A DNA stretch of 64,000 nt from Chloroflexota bacterium. GTDB lineage: Bacteria; Chloroflexota; UBA6077; SHYK01. Location: positions 62,001-126,000 of the forward strand of contig SHYK01000004.1 in assembly GCA_009692845.1 (NCBI GenBank). The letters are read 5' to 3'. Each line of letters begins with the position of its first letter. Position 1 is the first letter of the stretch. The position numbers were made by a program, and so were the translations under genes. Below are positions 24,985 through 33,462 of this stretch, piece by piece. The notes beneath the pieces were generated by a model, which saw only the letters and a program-made list of their open reading frames with translations, was not told the DNA's origin and searched no databases.

Positions 24985-25656
24985 TCAGTGCGCTTCCTGG
25001 TGAATGGCCTGGAACGCCGATTCAGCCATGACCTCCACCACCGATCGGCCGGCCCGCACCGCTTTAATCATTTCGGCCTCTCGCGCCTGAATGCGCTCGG
25101 CAGTCACGATCACCTCTTCGGCCTGTTCGGCCACGACGATGACCACCCCACTTCCATCCGCGATGACGAGATCGCCGGGCCGAACCTGGCTGCCTCCGCA
25201 TTGAATAAGGATGTTGTAAGCCTCTTGCTGGACGCGTCCGCGCGCCGTCTGCATCACCATCGATTTCGCATAAACCGGAAACCCGATGTCTCGGCTTCCG
25301 TCGATATCGCGGGACGCGCCGTCGATCACGACGCCTCGGATGCCCTTCACCTGGGCAGCATTCGAGAGGATGTCTCCCCAACACGACTGATCCGGCCGTC
25401 CCCCGTTGTCGATCACGATCACGTCGCCTTCCTCTGCCCCGGCGACCGCGGGCGTCGCCAGGTGGGCTTCTGGCCGGGTGAGTCCGGCCGGCGCAATCTT
25501 TACGGTCACCGCTCGGCCCACGATCTTCGGGCAAGGCCACATAGGTCGAATTCCTTGAGTCGCGCCGGGCAGTTTGAGCTGGTCTAAAGCATCGGAAACC
25601 GCGCAGGTATCCAGCTTCTCCAGCCGGCCCACGAGTTGGCGAGTCGCGTCATCCAT
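24985..25656 (-). CDS. RraA family protein (demethylmenaquinone methyltransferase-like)
   Basis: 223 residues of the RraA/4-hydroxy-4-methyl-2-oxoglutarate aldolase fold: DTCAVSDALDQLKLPG, GDVIVIDNGG, WGDILSNAAQVKGIRGVVID with the usual GxxxxxD. The family contains aldolases/decarboxylases for oxaloacetate-like acids and RNase E inhibitors, and was formerly misnamed menaquinone methyltransferase. The Arg-Asp pair expected at the metal site is present as DGASRDID. It is downstream of nothing obvious and lies between nhaD and putA on the same strand. The substrate is unknown. Confidence 0.85.
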   Translation of the reverse strand: MDDATRQLVGRLEKLDTCAVSDALDQLKLPGATQGIRPMWPCPKIVGRAVTVKIAPAGLTRPEAHLATPAVAGAEEGDVIVIDNGGRPDQSCWGDILSNAAQVKGIRGVVIDGASRDIDGSRDIGFPVYAKSMVMQTARGRVQQEAYNILIQCGGSQVRPGDLVIADGSGVVIVVAEQAEEVIVTAERIQAREAEMIKAVRAGRSVVEVMAESAFQAIHQEAH

Positions 25657-25826
25657 GGTGTTCTCCTTCAGTCGAACAGCTTCGCTTGAAGCCGCAAGTA
25701 TCCAGCGTCGGGTCGCCCTTCGGATTCATCATCGGAAATCGGTCGGAGCCGCAGTCGGCGGCTCCCCGAAGGAGCGGCCAATCGAAGCATTCTACCGGGC
25801 ACCCAGGCCAGGTGCCACGGAGTATC

Positions 25827-28800
25827 TCAAACTTCGCTGCGCTCAGGAGCGAAGCCTCGCCGCAGCGTGTTCTCAGTTACTGTGCGAGGCTCAAGGAACT
25901 GCAGGAGATAGTCGGGGCCACCTGCTTTCGAGCCGACGCCGGACATCTTGAAGCCGCCGAATGGCTGCCGGCCGACCACCGCGCCGGTGATCTTCCTGTT
26001 GATATAGAGATTCCCGACCCGGAACTCCCGGCGGGCCCGGTTTATGTGCTCGGGGTGGCGAGAATAGAGACCTCCGGTGAGCGCATAGTCCACGTTGGTG
26101 GCCAGATCGAGCGCCTCATCGAAGTCCCGGGCTCGCAGCACGGAGAGGACGGGGCCGAAGATCTCTTCTTGGGCAATGCGGGCTTCTGCCGGAACGTCGG
26201 CAAAAATGGTGGGCCCTACGAAGTACCCTTCAGTCTCAGTCGCCGCCGTTTCGAGAACCAGTCGTGCTTCCTCCCGTCCCAGCTCAACGTATCGCTTCAC
26301 CTTCTCATAGGCAGCCTTGTCGATCAGGGGCCCGACCACAACCCCGGGGTCCTCCGGCGATCCGACCCGCACGCTGCGAGCCGCCTCAACCAGCCGACTC
26401 ACGAAAACATCGTAAACTGGATCCAGCACGATCGCGCGCGAGCAAGCTGAGCACTTTTGCCCCTGATACCCAAAGGCGGACGCCAGGACCCCCAGCACGG
26501 CATCGTCGAGGTCTGCATCGTCGTCGATGATAATGGCGTTCTTTCCGCCCATCTCGGCAATCACCCGCTTTAAGTGTTGCTGGCCGGACTGGAGCTTGGC
26601 GCCCATCTCGTAGATCTCGGTCCCCACTTCTTTCGAGCCCGTAAAGGCAATCATGGCGACTCGAGGATCGCTCACCAGGTAGCTCCCGATCTCCCCGCCC
26701 CGCCCCGGGAGATAGTTCAGCACGCCCGCTGGTAAGCCGACCTCCTGGAAGATTGCCATGAGCTTCGCACCCAGCACGGACGACTGTCCGGCTGGTTTCA
26801 TCACCACCGTGTTTCCGGTGACGATGGCCGCCGCACTCATGCCCCCCAGAATAGCCAGCGGGAAGTTCCAAGGCGCGATGACCGCCACCACCCCGCGGGC
26901 TTCGTAAAGGTACTCATTGAGCTCGCCGGGGTCATCTCCGAGCCGCTGAGGGAAACTGAGTCGAAGCATCTCCCGGGCGTAGTACTCGAGGTAGTCGATG
27001 GTCTCCGCCACGTCCGCATCGGCCTCTCGCCACGGCTTCCCGACCTCGAGGACTTCCCACGCCGCAAGTTCGAAGCGGGTTTCGCGGATGCGCTCGGCTG
27101 CGCGAACCAGACAGGCGGCACGATCGGCAGCAGGCGTGTCGCGCCAGGCGGGAAAAGCTGCCGCCGCCGCCCGAACTGCCTGGTCCGCATGTGCCGGGGT
27201 TGCTGCGCTCACGCGACCGACCACCTCGGAGGGTCGAGCCGGATTAATCGAGACCAGCTGATCGCCGGTGGTCACGGCCTCGCCATTGACCACGAGTGGA
27301 TAGGCCCGGCCAAGCTGGCCACGCACTTCCGCCAATGCGTCCAACATTGCTCGCCGCTGCTCGGCCTCGGAGAAATCTACCAGCGGCTCCGGACGATAGG
27401 CCGGGAGCCCTTGGCCAGACCCTGACTGACTTGCTTCCACTTCGATCTCCTCCACCGGTCGGCGTGCGGTTTTTGGGGCCTCCCGGACCCGGGTCGGGCT
27501 CTCCAGCAGCTGATCCCAGTCCCTCGAATCTGCGGAGCTCATTCGCAAGAACGAATGGTCCGATGTGTTCTCCAGCAGCCGCCGAACGAGATACCCCATC
27601 CCGGGAATGAGGTCTCCAAATGGCACGTAGACGCGCACGCGCTGGTCGAGGGCGACCAAGGCTTCTTTCAACTCGTCACCCATTCCGTACAGCATCTGCA
27701 ACTCAATGCTGCCCTCAGGCAGGCCCTTTTGACGGGCCAACATTACCCCGTGGGCGAGGCTCCGCACATTGTGCGTCCCCAGCCCGGTGTGGATACGAGG
27801 ATATTCGTCCAGCAGCAGGTCGGTCAGCCGCTCATAATTCGCGTCGGTCTCCCACTTGTGGTCGAACACTGGCACCGGCCACTCCCGAAGCCCAGCGATC
27901 ACTGTTTCGTAATCCCAGTACGCCCCTCGGACCAATCGGACACCGATGGATGCTTTCCGATCTTTCACCCAATCGATTAGCGATCGAAGGTCGTGCTCGG
28001 TTTCGCGGAGATAAGCTTGAAGGACGATTCCCACGTGGGGCCAATCGCTAAATTCAGGCTCAGCAAGCACCTCCCGGAAGACTCGCAGAATAAGATTCTT
28101 GTAGTCATGGTGTTCCATGTCGAGATAGAGGAATGCCCCCATCTCGCGGGCGCGCCGCAGGATTGGACGCAACCGATTGGCCAGGATGGACACCATCCGA
28201 TCGGCATCCACCGGATCGATTTGCGGACAAAGCGAGCTCAGCTTCAGGGAAAGGTTCACCCGCGGAATCAGCCCGTCGGGGCCCCCTTCCAGCCGGGCAT
28301 CTGGGGGCCAAGCCGCCACTTGCTCCGGGAGCTGGCGCAGAATGCCCAGATAGCTATCCTGGTAGGCTGCGGCTTCGAGGTCGCTGAGGGTCGCCTCTCC
28401 GAGCAGGGATACGGTGAACGCCTGCCGGCGTCGCCAGAGGCGCCGTAGCTCGGGAACCATCTCATCCAGAGTCGCGCCGGCGATGAAACGGCGGGCCATC
28501 CGCTGGGCATTGCGCCGCACCGCCATGGCCACCCCTCGAGCGGCGACCGAATGCTCCGACGCGAAGTCGAGACCCCAATGAGTCACGGCCGGGAAGGGCA
28601 TGTCCGGATCGTCGAAATAAGCTTTGAGGTGGCGGGCTACCTGGGCGTGAGTGCGCAGGGCCGGTAAGACGTCCACGAATCGAAAGAGCTGGGTCTTGAG
28701 GTCTTCGTCCTCCATGGCCCATTCGAGGATGCGCTCGTCCCACCAGCGCTCGTGGAAAGCGGCCGGCCGGCGCCGATGCGCCCGGCCCAGGATCTCCTTG

Positions 28801-28838
28801 CCGAATTCGACCGTCTCGGCTTCGAGGTCAAGCGCCAC
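25827..28838 (-). CDS. putA: Bifunctional proline dehydrogenase / L-glutamate gamma-semialdehyde dehydrogenase
   Basis: Oxidises proline to P5C with FAD and then to glutamate with NAD+. 1003 residues. The N-terminal PRODH TIM barrel (about 60-470) has VNLSLKLSSLCP, FLYLDMEHHDYKNLIL, GVRLVRGAYWDYE, ELQMLYGMGDELK and YVPFGDLIPGMGYLVRRLLE with the paired Arg for proline binding. The ALDH domain (about 520-990) has IAPWNFPLAI, FTGSKEVGT, AEMGGKNAII (Glu) and GYQGQKCSACSR (catalytic Cys), ending QPFGGFKMSG. There is no PutA DNA-binding domain, so it is not self-regulating. The GTG start overlaps the upstream small gene's stop by one base. Confidence 0.96.
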   Translation of the reverse strand: MALDLEAETVEFGKEILGRAHRRRPAAFHERWWDERILEWAMEDEDLKTQLFRFVDVLPALRTHAQVARHLKAYFDDPDMPFPAVTHWGLDFASEHSVAARGVAMAVRRNAQRMARRFIAGATLDEMVPELRRLWRRRQAFTVSLLGEATLSDLEAAAYQDSYLGILRQLPEQVAAWPPDARLEGGPDGLIPRVNLSLKLSSLCPQIDPVDADRMVSILANRLRPILRRAREMGAFLYLDMEHHDYKNLILRVFREVLAEPEFSDWPHVGIVLQAYLRETEHDLRSLIDWVKDRKASIGVRLVRGAYWDYETVIAGLREWPVPVFDHKWETDANYERLTDLLLDEYPRIHTGLGTHNVRSLAHGVMLARQKGLPEGSIELQMLYGMGDELKEALVALDQRVRVYVPFGDLIPGMGYLVRRLLENTSDHSFLRMSSADSRDWDQLLESPTRVREAPKTARRPVEEIEVEASQSGSGQGLPAYRPEPLVDFSEAEQRRAMLDALAEVRGQLGRAYPLVVNGEAVTTGDQLVSINPARPSEVVGRVSAATPAHADQAVRAAAAAFPAWRDTPAADRAACLVRAAERIRETRFELAAWEVLEVGKPWREADADVAETIDYLEYYAREMLRLSFPQRLGDDPGELNEYLYEARGVVAVIAPWNFPLAILGGMSAAAIVTGNTVVMKPAGQSSVLGAKLMAIFQEVGLPAGVLNYLPGRGGEIGSYLVSDPRVAMIAFTGSKEVGTEIYEMGAKLQSGQQHLKRVIAEMGGKNAIIIDDDADLDDAVLGVLASAFGYQGQKCSACSRAIVLDPVYDVFVSRLVEAARSVRVGSPEDPGVVVGPLIDKAAYEKVKRYVELGREEARLVLETAATETEGYFVGPTIFADVPAEARIAQEEIFGPVLSVLRARDFDEALDLATNVDYALTGGLYSRHPEHINRARREFRVGNLYINRKITGAVVGRQPFGGFKMSGVGSKAGGPDYLLQFLEPRTVTENTLRRGFAPERSEV

Positions 28839-29092
28839 TACATCATCATCTCGCCCATAAGCTTGGTCCGCATATCGGCCAGCTTGGCCTCCTCTTCGGC
28901 TTCACTCCAATCCGACGGGCGATCAGCGACATAAGGTTTACCGCTGGCCATCTCCTTACAGACCAGGCGCAGGCCATTGGGCCCCTCCTCCTGGGCGAGG
29001 AGCTCAAACAAACCTGCTTCCAGCCCAACTCGGCAAAAGAGATAACGGTAGGCCTGCTGGGCCGGGTCGAGATTCTCCACGGGTTGACTCAT
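28838..29092 (-). CDS. Small unknown protein coupled to putA
   Basis: 84 residues from ATG 29092 (MSQPVENLDPAQQAYRYLF), with a GAGGAG site about 11 bp upstream. It is soluble and mostly helical (GLEAGLFELLAQEEGPNGLR, WSEAEEEAKLADMRTKLMGE). Its TAG shares one base with the putA GTG, so the two are translationally coupled. Not recognised; a role with proline catabolism is inferred only from position. Confidence 0.7.
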   Translation of the reverse strand: MSQPVENLDPAQQAYRYLFCRVGLEAGLFELLAQEEGPNGLRLVCKEMASGKPYVADRPSDWSEAEEEAKLADMRTKLMGEMMM

Positions 29093-29142
29093 GACAGCGC
29101 ATGCTCCTCGCTAACAGATCTCGTTACCGACGAGAATAGAAC

Positions 29143-29179
29143 AAAAAGGAGGCCCCCGTTTGCCGGGGGCCTCCTTTTT
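29143..29179. terminator. Strong bidirectional terminator
   Basis: A perfect 16-bp stem, AAAAAGGAGGCCCCCG (29143-29158) with its complement at 29164-29179, around a 5-base loop, giving a T5 tract on either strand. It follows the truncated kinase gene (minus) and separates it from the putA operon. Confidence 0.9.
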
Positions 29180-29183
29180 GTCT

Positions 29184-29990
29184 CTAGTTGATTGGCTTAG
29201 TCGGTGATGATGAGGGATACCGACCAGCAGTCGCCGGTCTCGACCACACAGAGACCGTGACCCCCTTCTCGTGGGCAAACTCCAGCCCCAGGGTCGTCTC
29301 GGTGGCGATCTGGATCGCCCGCTCGATGGACATCCGGTGATCGGGGGCTTGCTCGATGAGACTCTCAACGTCACCACCGCTCATCAGCTCGGTGACGATG
29401 AAGGGCTGCGGGCCATCACCATTCGCCAGTGGCTCGGTGCCCAGATCGAACACCGAGACGATGTGCGGGTGGGTGCCCAGCCGCCCCATCGCCTGGGCTT
29501 CCCGGGTGATGCGCTCTTTTCCCACGTCGTCCAGGCCGTCGGTCTTGATCAAGGCAAAGGCGACGTCCCGGTCCAGCAGGGTGTCGTGAGCGAGATAGAC
29601 CCGCTTCTTGCCACCCTCACCCAGGAAACTTTTGACCTGATACCGGCCTTTCGCAAAAGACGTAGGGAGGGATGGAGGCGAGACGGGTGCTTCGAGAGCC
29701 TCAGCACGAACGGAGCCCGGCGAGGTCGGGGCGGACGCGTCCATTCCAGCCGGCCGAACAGGGGGTACGTCTCCCGGTTGCGCAGCCTCAACGATAGGCG
29801 GAGCCTTCGTCGTTGATTCGGCATTGCCGGCCATGGCCAGGAAGGCGGTCGCGTCCGCATTCCCCGGGTCTGCGCGCAGCACTGCCTGGCACCGATCGCG
29901 AACGACCGCCCAGTCCCCGCGGTCGATCGCCTGCTCCGCTTGATCGAGCAGCCGCTCGATCTGCTGCTGCAGCCGCGTGCTCGGCATCAT
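29184..29990 (-). pseudogene. Serine/threonine protein kinase, truncated before the catalytic loop
   Basis: From ATG 29990 (MMPSTRLQQQIERLLDQAEQ) there is a TPR-like helical region, a Pro/Ala-rich linker, then an Hanks-type kinase N-lobe: FAKGRYQVKSFLGEGGKKRV (Gly loop), VAFALIKTD (Lys), ITREAQAMGRLGTHPHIVSV and LGLEFAHEKGV. The expected HRDLKPxN loop, DFG and the whole C-lobe are missing; the protein ends after about 20 unrelated residues. Another frame over that tail reads HGLCVVETGDCWSVSLIITD and stops, which looks like the end of a different protein. A deletion has probably fused the two. It cannot be an active kinase. Confidence 0.7.
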
Positions 29991-30231
29991 AGGATTGGCC
30001 CCCACTGCTGGTCAGCCGCCTCAGCATCACCGGCGGGCTATTGTATTACCAGCCCCTCCGTCGATTACTCCCCGGTGACCGGGGGGCAGGGCCAAGACCC
30101 GCAATCCATGACGCGTGCCGCGTACCCTAACGCTAGCTAGCTAGCGACTGGAGGCGCGGCCAAATCCAGGGCAGATCGAAATCTATGCTTTGCCTCCGAG
30201 AACCCTAACCCCCACTGTCCGAGGAGGAAGC

Positions 30232-31935
30232 ATGCCCAGAAGACTGCTGCCATTGGCGATCCTGCTTTCCGCCGCACTCCTTTCACTCAGCATTGCACCC
30301 CTTCTGGCGGGTCCCGGAAGCTTCACTTTTGCCCTGCAAGGCCGAGCCTTTCCCCAGGTAGCCGTCGATCCTTCGAACTCCAAGATCGTTTACCTGGCTG
30401 GCAATGATGCGAACCAAACGCCGTATGTGTTCAAGAGCTTTGATTCAGGGAACACCTGGGCGTCGCTGGCCGCCGGCCTGGGCCAGGTCACCGTAAATGC
30501 GCTGGCGGTGAGCAAGCTCAACAGTCAACTGGTCTACCTGGGCGGGTACAACTTCAACACTCGCACGATCGCGCTTTACCAGAGCACGAACGGTGGTTCC
30601 ACCTGGAGCACGGTCGCGGCGAATCTCGGAGACAACAGCGTCCAGGCCATTGCGCTCGATCCGCGGACGCCGAACCTCTCCTATCTCGCTCTCAACCATG
30701 GCGTGGCCAAGTCAACCGATGGAACCAACTGGAGCATCCTGTCCGGCCTCAGCGGCAACAATCTTCAGTCGCTGGTGATCGAGAACAGCGCCATTCCAAT
30801 CCTCTACGCGGGGATGAATGCCGTGTCCAACCCGGGGGTTTGGAAAAGCGCGGACGGCGGTCAGACATGGGCCAGCCTGAACAACGGATTGCCAAGCGGG
30901 AGCGTTTTTTATCTGGCGCTCGATCCAACGATCGAGTCGACGATCTTTGCGGGAGTTGCCAGCCAGCCCGGCCAGCCAGCCCAGATCATGAAGACCGTCA
31001 ACTCGGGCCAAAACTGGAGCTCCCTCATCCAAACTGACGCGCTCACGGCACTCGTGGTCGACCCCTTGAATGGCCTGAACGTCTACTACGAAACGCAGAA
31101 CGGCCTCTACCGAAGCGGAGACGGCGGATCGAACTGGGTGCAGATCCTGACCAGCGGCGGCGGCGGATTTTCACTTGATACGGTCAACCCCCAGACCCTG
31201 TACGCCGGCACCAACAACGGGATTGCCACGTTTACGGCCGCCCCACCTCCAGCAATCTCGGCGACCCCAACCACGGTCCCAATTTCTGTCCAGCCCACCG
31301 TCACCACGCCCGGCGGCAGCGGCCAATCATTCACCTTCGCCCAAACCGGACATACGGTGTCCGGCATCTGGTTCGACTTCCTCAAGACCCACGGGGATAC
31401 CGACAATCTCGGTTATCCCCGCACCGAAGTGATTCGAGACGCGCTGATCCAGAGCCAAACCGTTCAGTACTTCCAACGGCTGGTGCTCGAATACCACCCG
31501 GAGCAATCTCCTGCCTATCAGCTCCAGCGAAGGCTCCTGGGCGACATCCTGGCGCCCGGCGCAGATCCGGCCGTCGATGCCAACAATCGCCCAGCCGGTG
31601 ACGCCGTTTACTTCCCGAATTTACCGAACCAGGGACTCGGCCATTTCGTGGCCAACATTGCTCCGGATGGCAGTCCCACGCTTTTCAAAGCGTATTTCGA
31701 TAGCCATGGGCGGGAAGATGCCTTTGGATACCCCAAGGAGGAACCCAAGCAGCGGCAGCTAGCCGACGAGCAGATCCACTGGACTCAGCGCTTCCAGGCC
31801 GCGGTCTTCGAATATCACCAGCAGAACGACCGCGATGGGTCCAATCCGGACGGCATTCCCTACCGCAATTTCCGGGTCCAGCTGGAGCTGCTCGGCGATG
31901 AGTACATCGCCCGCAACAATCTGCCTTATCGTTAA
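30232..31935 (+). CDS. Secreted protein with BNR/YCF48-like beta-propeller repeats
   Basis: 567 residues from ATG 30232, preceded by GAGGAGG. An N-terminal signal peptide (RLLPLAILLSAALLSLSIAP, cleavage after LLA) is followed by about seven Asp-box-like repeats (KSFDSGNTWASL, QSTNGGSTWSTV, KSTDGTNWSIL, KSADGGQTWASL, KTVNSGQNWSSL, RSGDGGSNWVQIL), indicating a sialidase/Vps10-like propeller to about residue 340. A Pro/Thr linker leads to a C-terminal domain with two similar units (GDTDNLGYPRTEVI; GREDAFGYPKEEP). Extracellular; ligand or substrate unknown. The stop overlaps the convergent gene. Confidence 0.85.
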   Translation: MPRRLLPLAILLSAALLSLSIAPLLAGPGSFTFALQGRAFPQVAVDPSNSKIVYLAGNDANQTPYVFKSFDSGNTWASLAAGLGQVTVNALAVSKLNSQLVYLGGYNFNTRTIALYQSTNGGSTWSTVAANLGDNSVQAIALDPRTPNLSYLALNHGVAKSTDGTNWSILSGLSGNNLQSLVIENSAIPILYAGMNAVSNPGVWKSADGGQTWASLNNGLPSGSVFYLALDPTIESTIFAGVASQPGQPAQIMKTVNSGQNWSSLIQTDALTALVVDPLNGLNVYYETQNGLYRSGDGGSNWVQILTSGGGGFSLDTVNPQTLYAGTNNGIATFTAAPPPAISATPTTVPISVQPTVTTPGGSGQSFTFAQTGHTVSGIWFDFLKTHGDTDNLGYPRTEVIRDALIQSQTVQYFQRLVLEYHPEQSPAYQLQRRLLGDILAPGADPAVDANNRPAGDAVYFPNLPNQGLGHFVANIAPDGSPTLFKAYFDSHGREDAFGYPKEEPKQRQLADEQIHWTQRFQAAVFEYHQQNDRDGSNPDGIPYRNFRVQLELLGDEYIARNNLPYR

Positions 31936-32681
31936 CGGGCCGCAGGCAGCCGTCCGCCCGGCAGAGCACCGGCGCTCTCAAGCGGATGCCATCCTTTTGC
32001 TTCGCAGGTGGGGAAGGTTGGAGCGGCCCGGACCAGGCAGTCCACAAACCAGGCAACCTGGGTCGTCACCCGGGGATCGACGGCTCCGAACCGGAGCGCA
32101 TAGGTTGTGGGTTGCCCGGCCAGGCTTTGTGGAGCGCCCACATTTCCGGACGGAGGGACCGCGATCAACAGCTCGTAGTGGCTCTGGGGATTGGCTACAT
32201 CCACGAACCGGGTGGATGCGCCACTGTTCGGAGCCTCCACCCAGCCTTTCTCAGTAAGCACGCGGCGATAGTAGGCTCGCACATCGTCCGGGCTCGCCCG
32301 CGTGCCAAACCAATCGGTGATATAGGCACCGCTGCTTCCGCCCGGATCGTAAAGGCCGGCGAATTGCTCCGACGGTTCCGTTTGCTGGGAATCAGGGAAG
32401 GCTGGGATCGCCTGAAATTGCTCGCGGATCTGCATTGCGGTGGCGTTGGCCCAAAGTGTGTGCACTGCCGACGGATAGGCCAGCGCTCCGATGAATGCCG
32501 GCAAGAGCAACAGGCGAGCACGTGGAGATGCTGCTTCCAGCTTCTGGCCAAGCGCCCTGACCGGGGTCATGAATCCCACGAAGCTCAGCAGCGATCCCAT
32601 CGTGTAGAGCAGAAGCAGCAACAAGAGACCAATAATTGTCCAGAGCCAGAAGTAGCTAGCGAAAATCGCTACCATGCCCAA
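31932..32681 (-). CDS. Membrane protein, unknown
   Basis: 249 residues. The N-terminal helix (WLWTIIGLLLLLLLYTMGSL) is followed by a second hydrophobic stretch (ARLLLLPAFIGALAYPSAV), then an extracytoplasmic domain of about 170 residues (YITDWFGTRASPDDVRAYYR, VLTEKGWVEAP, VDVANPQSHYELLIAVPPSG). I do not recognise the family. It overlaps the propeller gene's stop by 4 bp on the opposite strand and is divergent from the response regulator. Confidence 0.65.
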   Translation of the reverse strand: MGMVAIFASYFWLWTIIGLLLLLLLYTMGSLLSFVGFMTPVRALGQKLEAASPRARLLLLPAFIGALAYPSAVHTLWANATAMQIREQFQAIPAFPDSQQTEPSEQFAGLYDPGGSSGAYITDWFGTRASPDDVRAYYRRVLTEKGWVEAPNSGASTRFVDVANPQSHYELLIAVPPSGNVGAPQSLAGQPTTYALRFGAVDPRVTTQVAWFVDCLVRAAPTFPTCEAKGWHPLESAGALPGGRLPAAR

Positions 32682-32784
32682 CGCCTCAAAACTCGGTCGA
32701 TCTGCTCACAAATCTTCACAGAGCGAATTGTATGTCCTTCTTGACCCGCAAAAGCGCTTATTTAGCTACACTTCAGTTGGGACG

Positions 32785-33459
32785 ATGACCTCCAACATTC
32801 TCGTCGTTGACGACGATCCGAAAATCACCCGTATGTTGAAGCGAGCGCTTGACCTTGAAGGCTACTCGGTCGAAGCCGCTAGCTCAGGCGCTTCTGGCCT
32901 CGAGGCCGCGCTCCAGCACGAACCCGATCTGGTTATTTTGGACATCCTCATGCCCGGCCTGGACGGTCTGGAAGTCTGCCGGAAACTGCGCGCAGCGGGT
33001 GATACGCCCATCCTTTTCCTGACCGCAAAAGACGAGGTCCAGGACCGCGTGGCCGGTTTAGATAGCGGCGCTGACGATTATCTGGTTAAGCCCTTCGCGC
33101 TCGAGGAGCTACTTGCGCGGGTCCGCGCGCTGCTTCGGCGGCACGAGCCGGTGAGCCAGGAGGTCCTTCGCTACGCCGACGTTCAGATCGACATTGGTGA
33201 ACGGCGCGCGCACCGGGGTGAAAGGGAACTCGCGCTGTCGACAACTGAATTCGCCCTCCTCCATCACTTTCTGCGACATCCTCGACGGGTCCTGGCGCGG
33301 GAAGCCATTCTGGACACGATTTGGGGTCCCGAGTTCGTTCGGCCTACCAATGTGGTCGGCGTCTATGTTGGATACCTGCGGTCAAAGCTGGAGGCGGATG
33401 GCAAACCAAGGCTTCTGCACACGGTGCGGGGAGCCGGATATGTGCTCAGAGAGCAATGA
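32785..33459 (+). CDS. OmpR/PhoB-type response regulator
   Basis: 224 residues from ATG 32785. The receiver domain has VVDDDPK (acidic pocket), the phospho-acceptor Asp in LVILDILMPGLDG, Thr in LFLTAKD and Lys in YLVKPF. A winged-helix Trans_reg_C domain follows (ALSTTEFALLHHFLRHPRRV, GVYVGYLRSKLE, TVRGAGYVL). It controls transcription when phosphorylated by the sensor kinase 3 bp downstream. The open frame reaches 32674, but the receiver begins at the chosen ATG. Confidence 0.94.
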   Translation: MTSNILVVDDDPKITRMLKRALDLEGYSVEAASSGASGLEAALQHEPDLVILDILMPGLDGLEVCRKLRAAGDTPILFLTAKDEVQDRVAGLDSGADDYLVKPFALEELLARVRALLRRHEPVSQEVLRYADVQIDIGERRAHRGERELALSTTEFALLHHFLRHPRRVLAREAILDTIWGPEFVRPTNVVGVYVGYLRSKLEADGKPRLLHTVRGAGYVLREQ

Positions 33460-33462
33460 CCC

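Noticed and set aside
30133-30144. GCTAGCTAGCTAGC short repeat
   Set aside because: A four-base tandem only, no sign of CRISPR or larger repeat.
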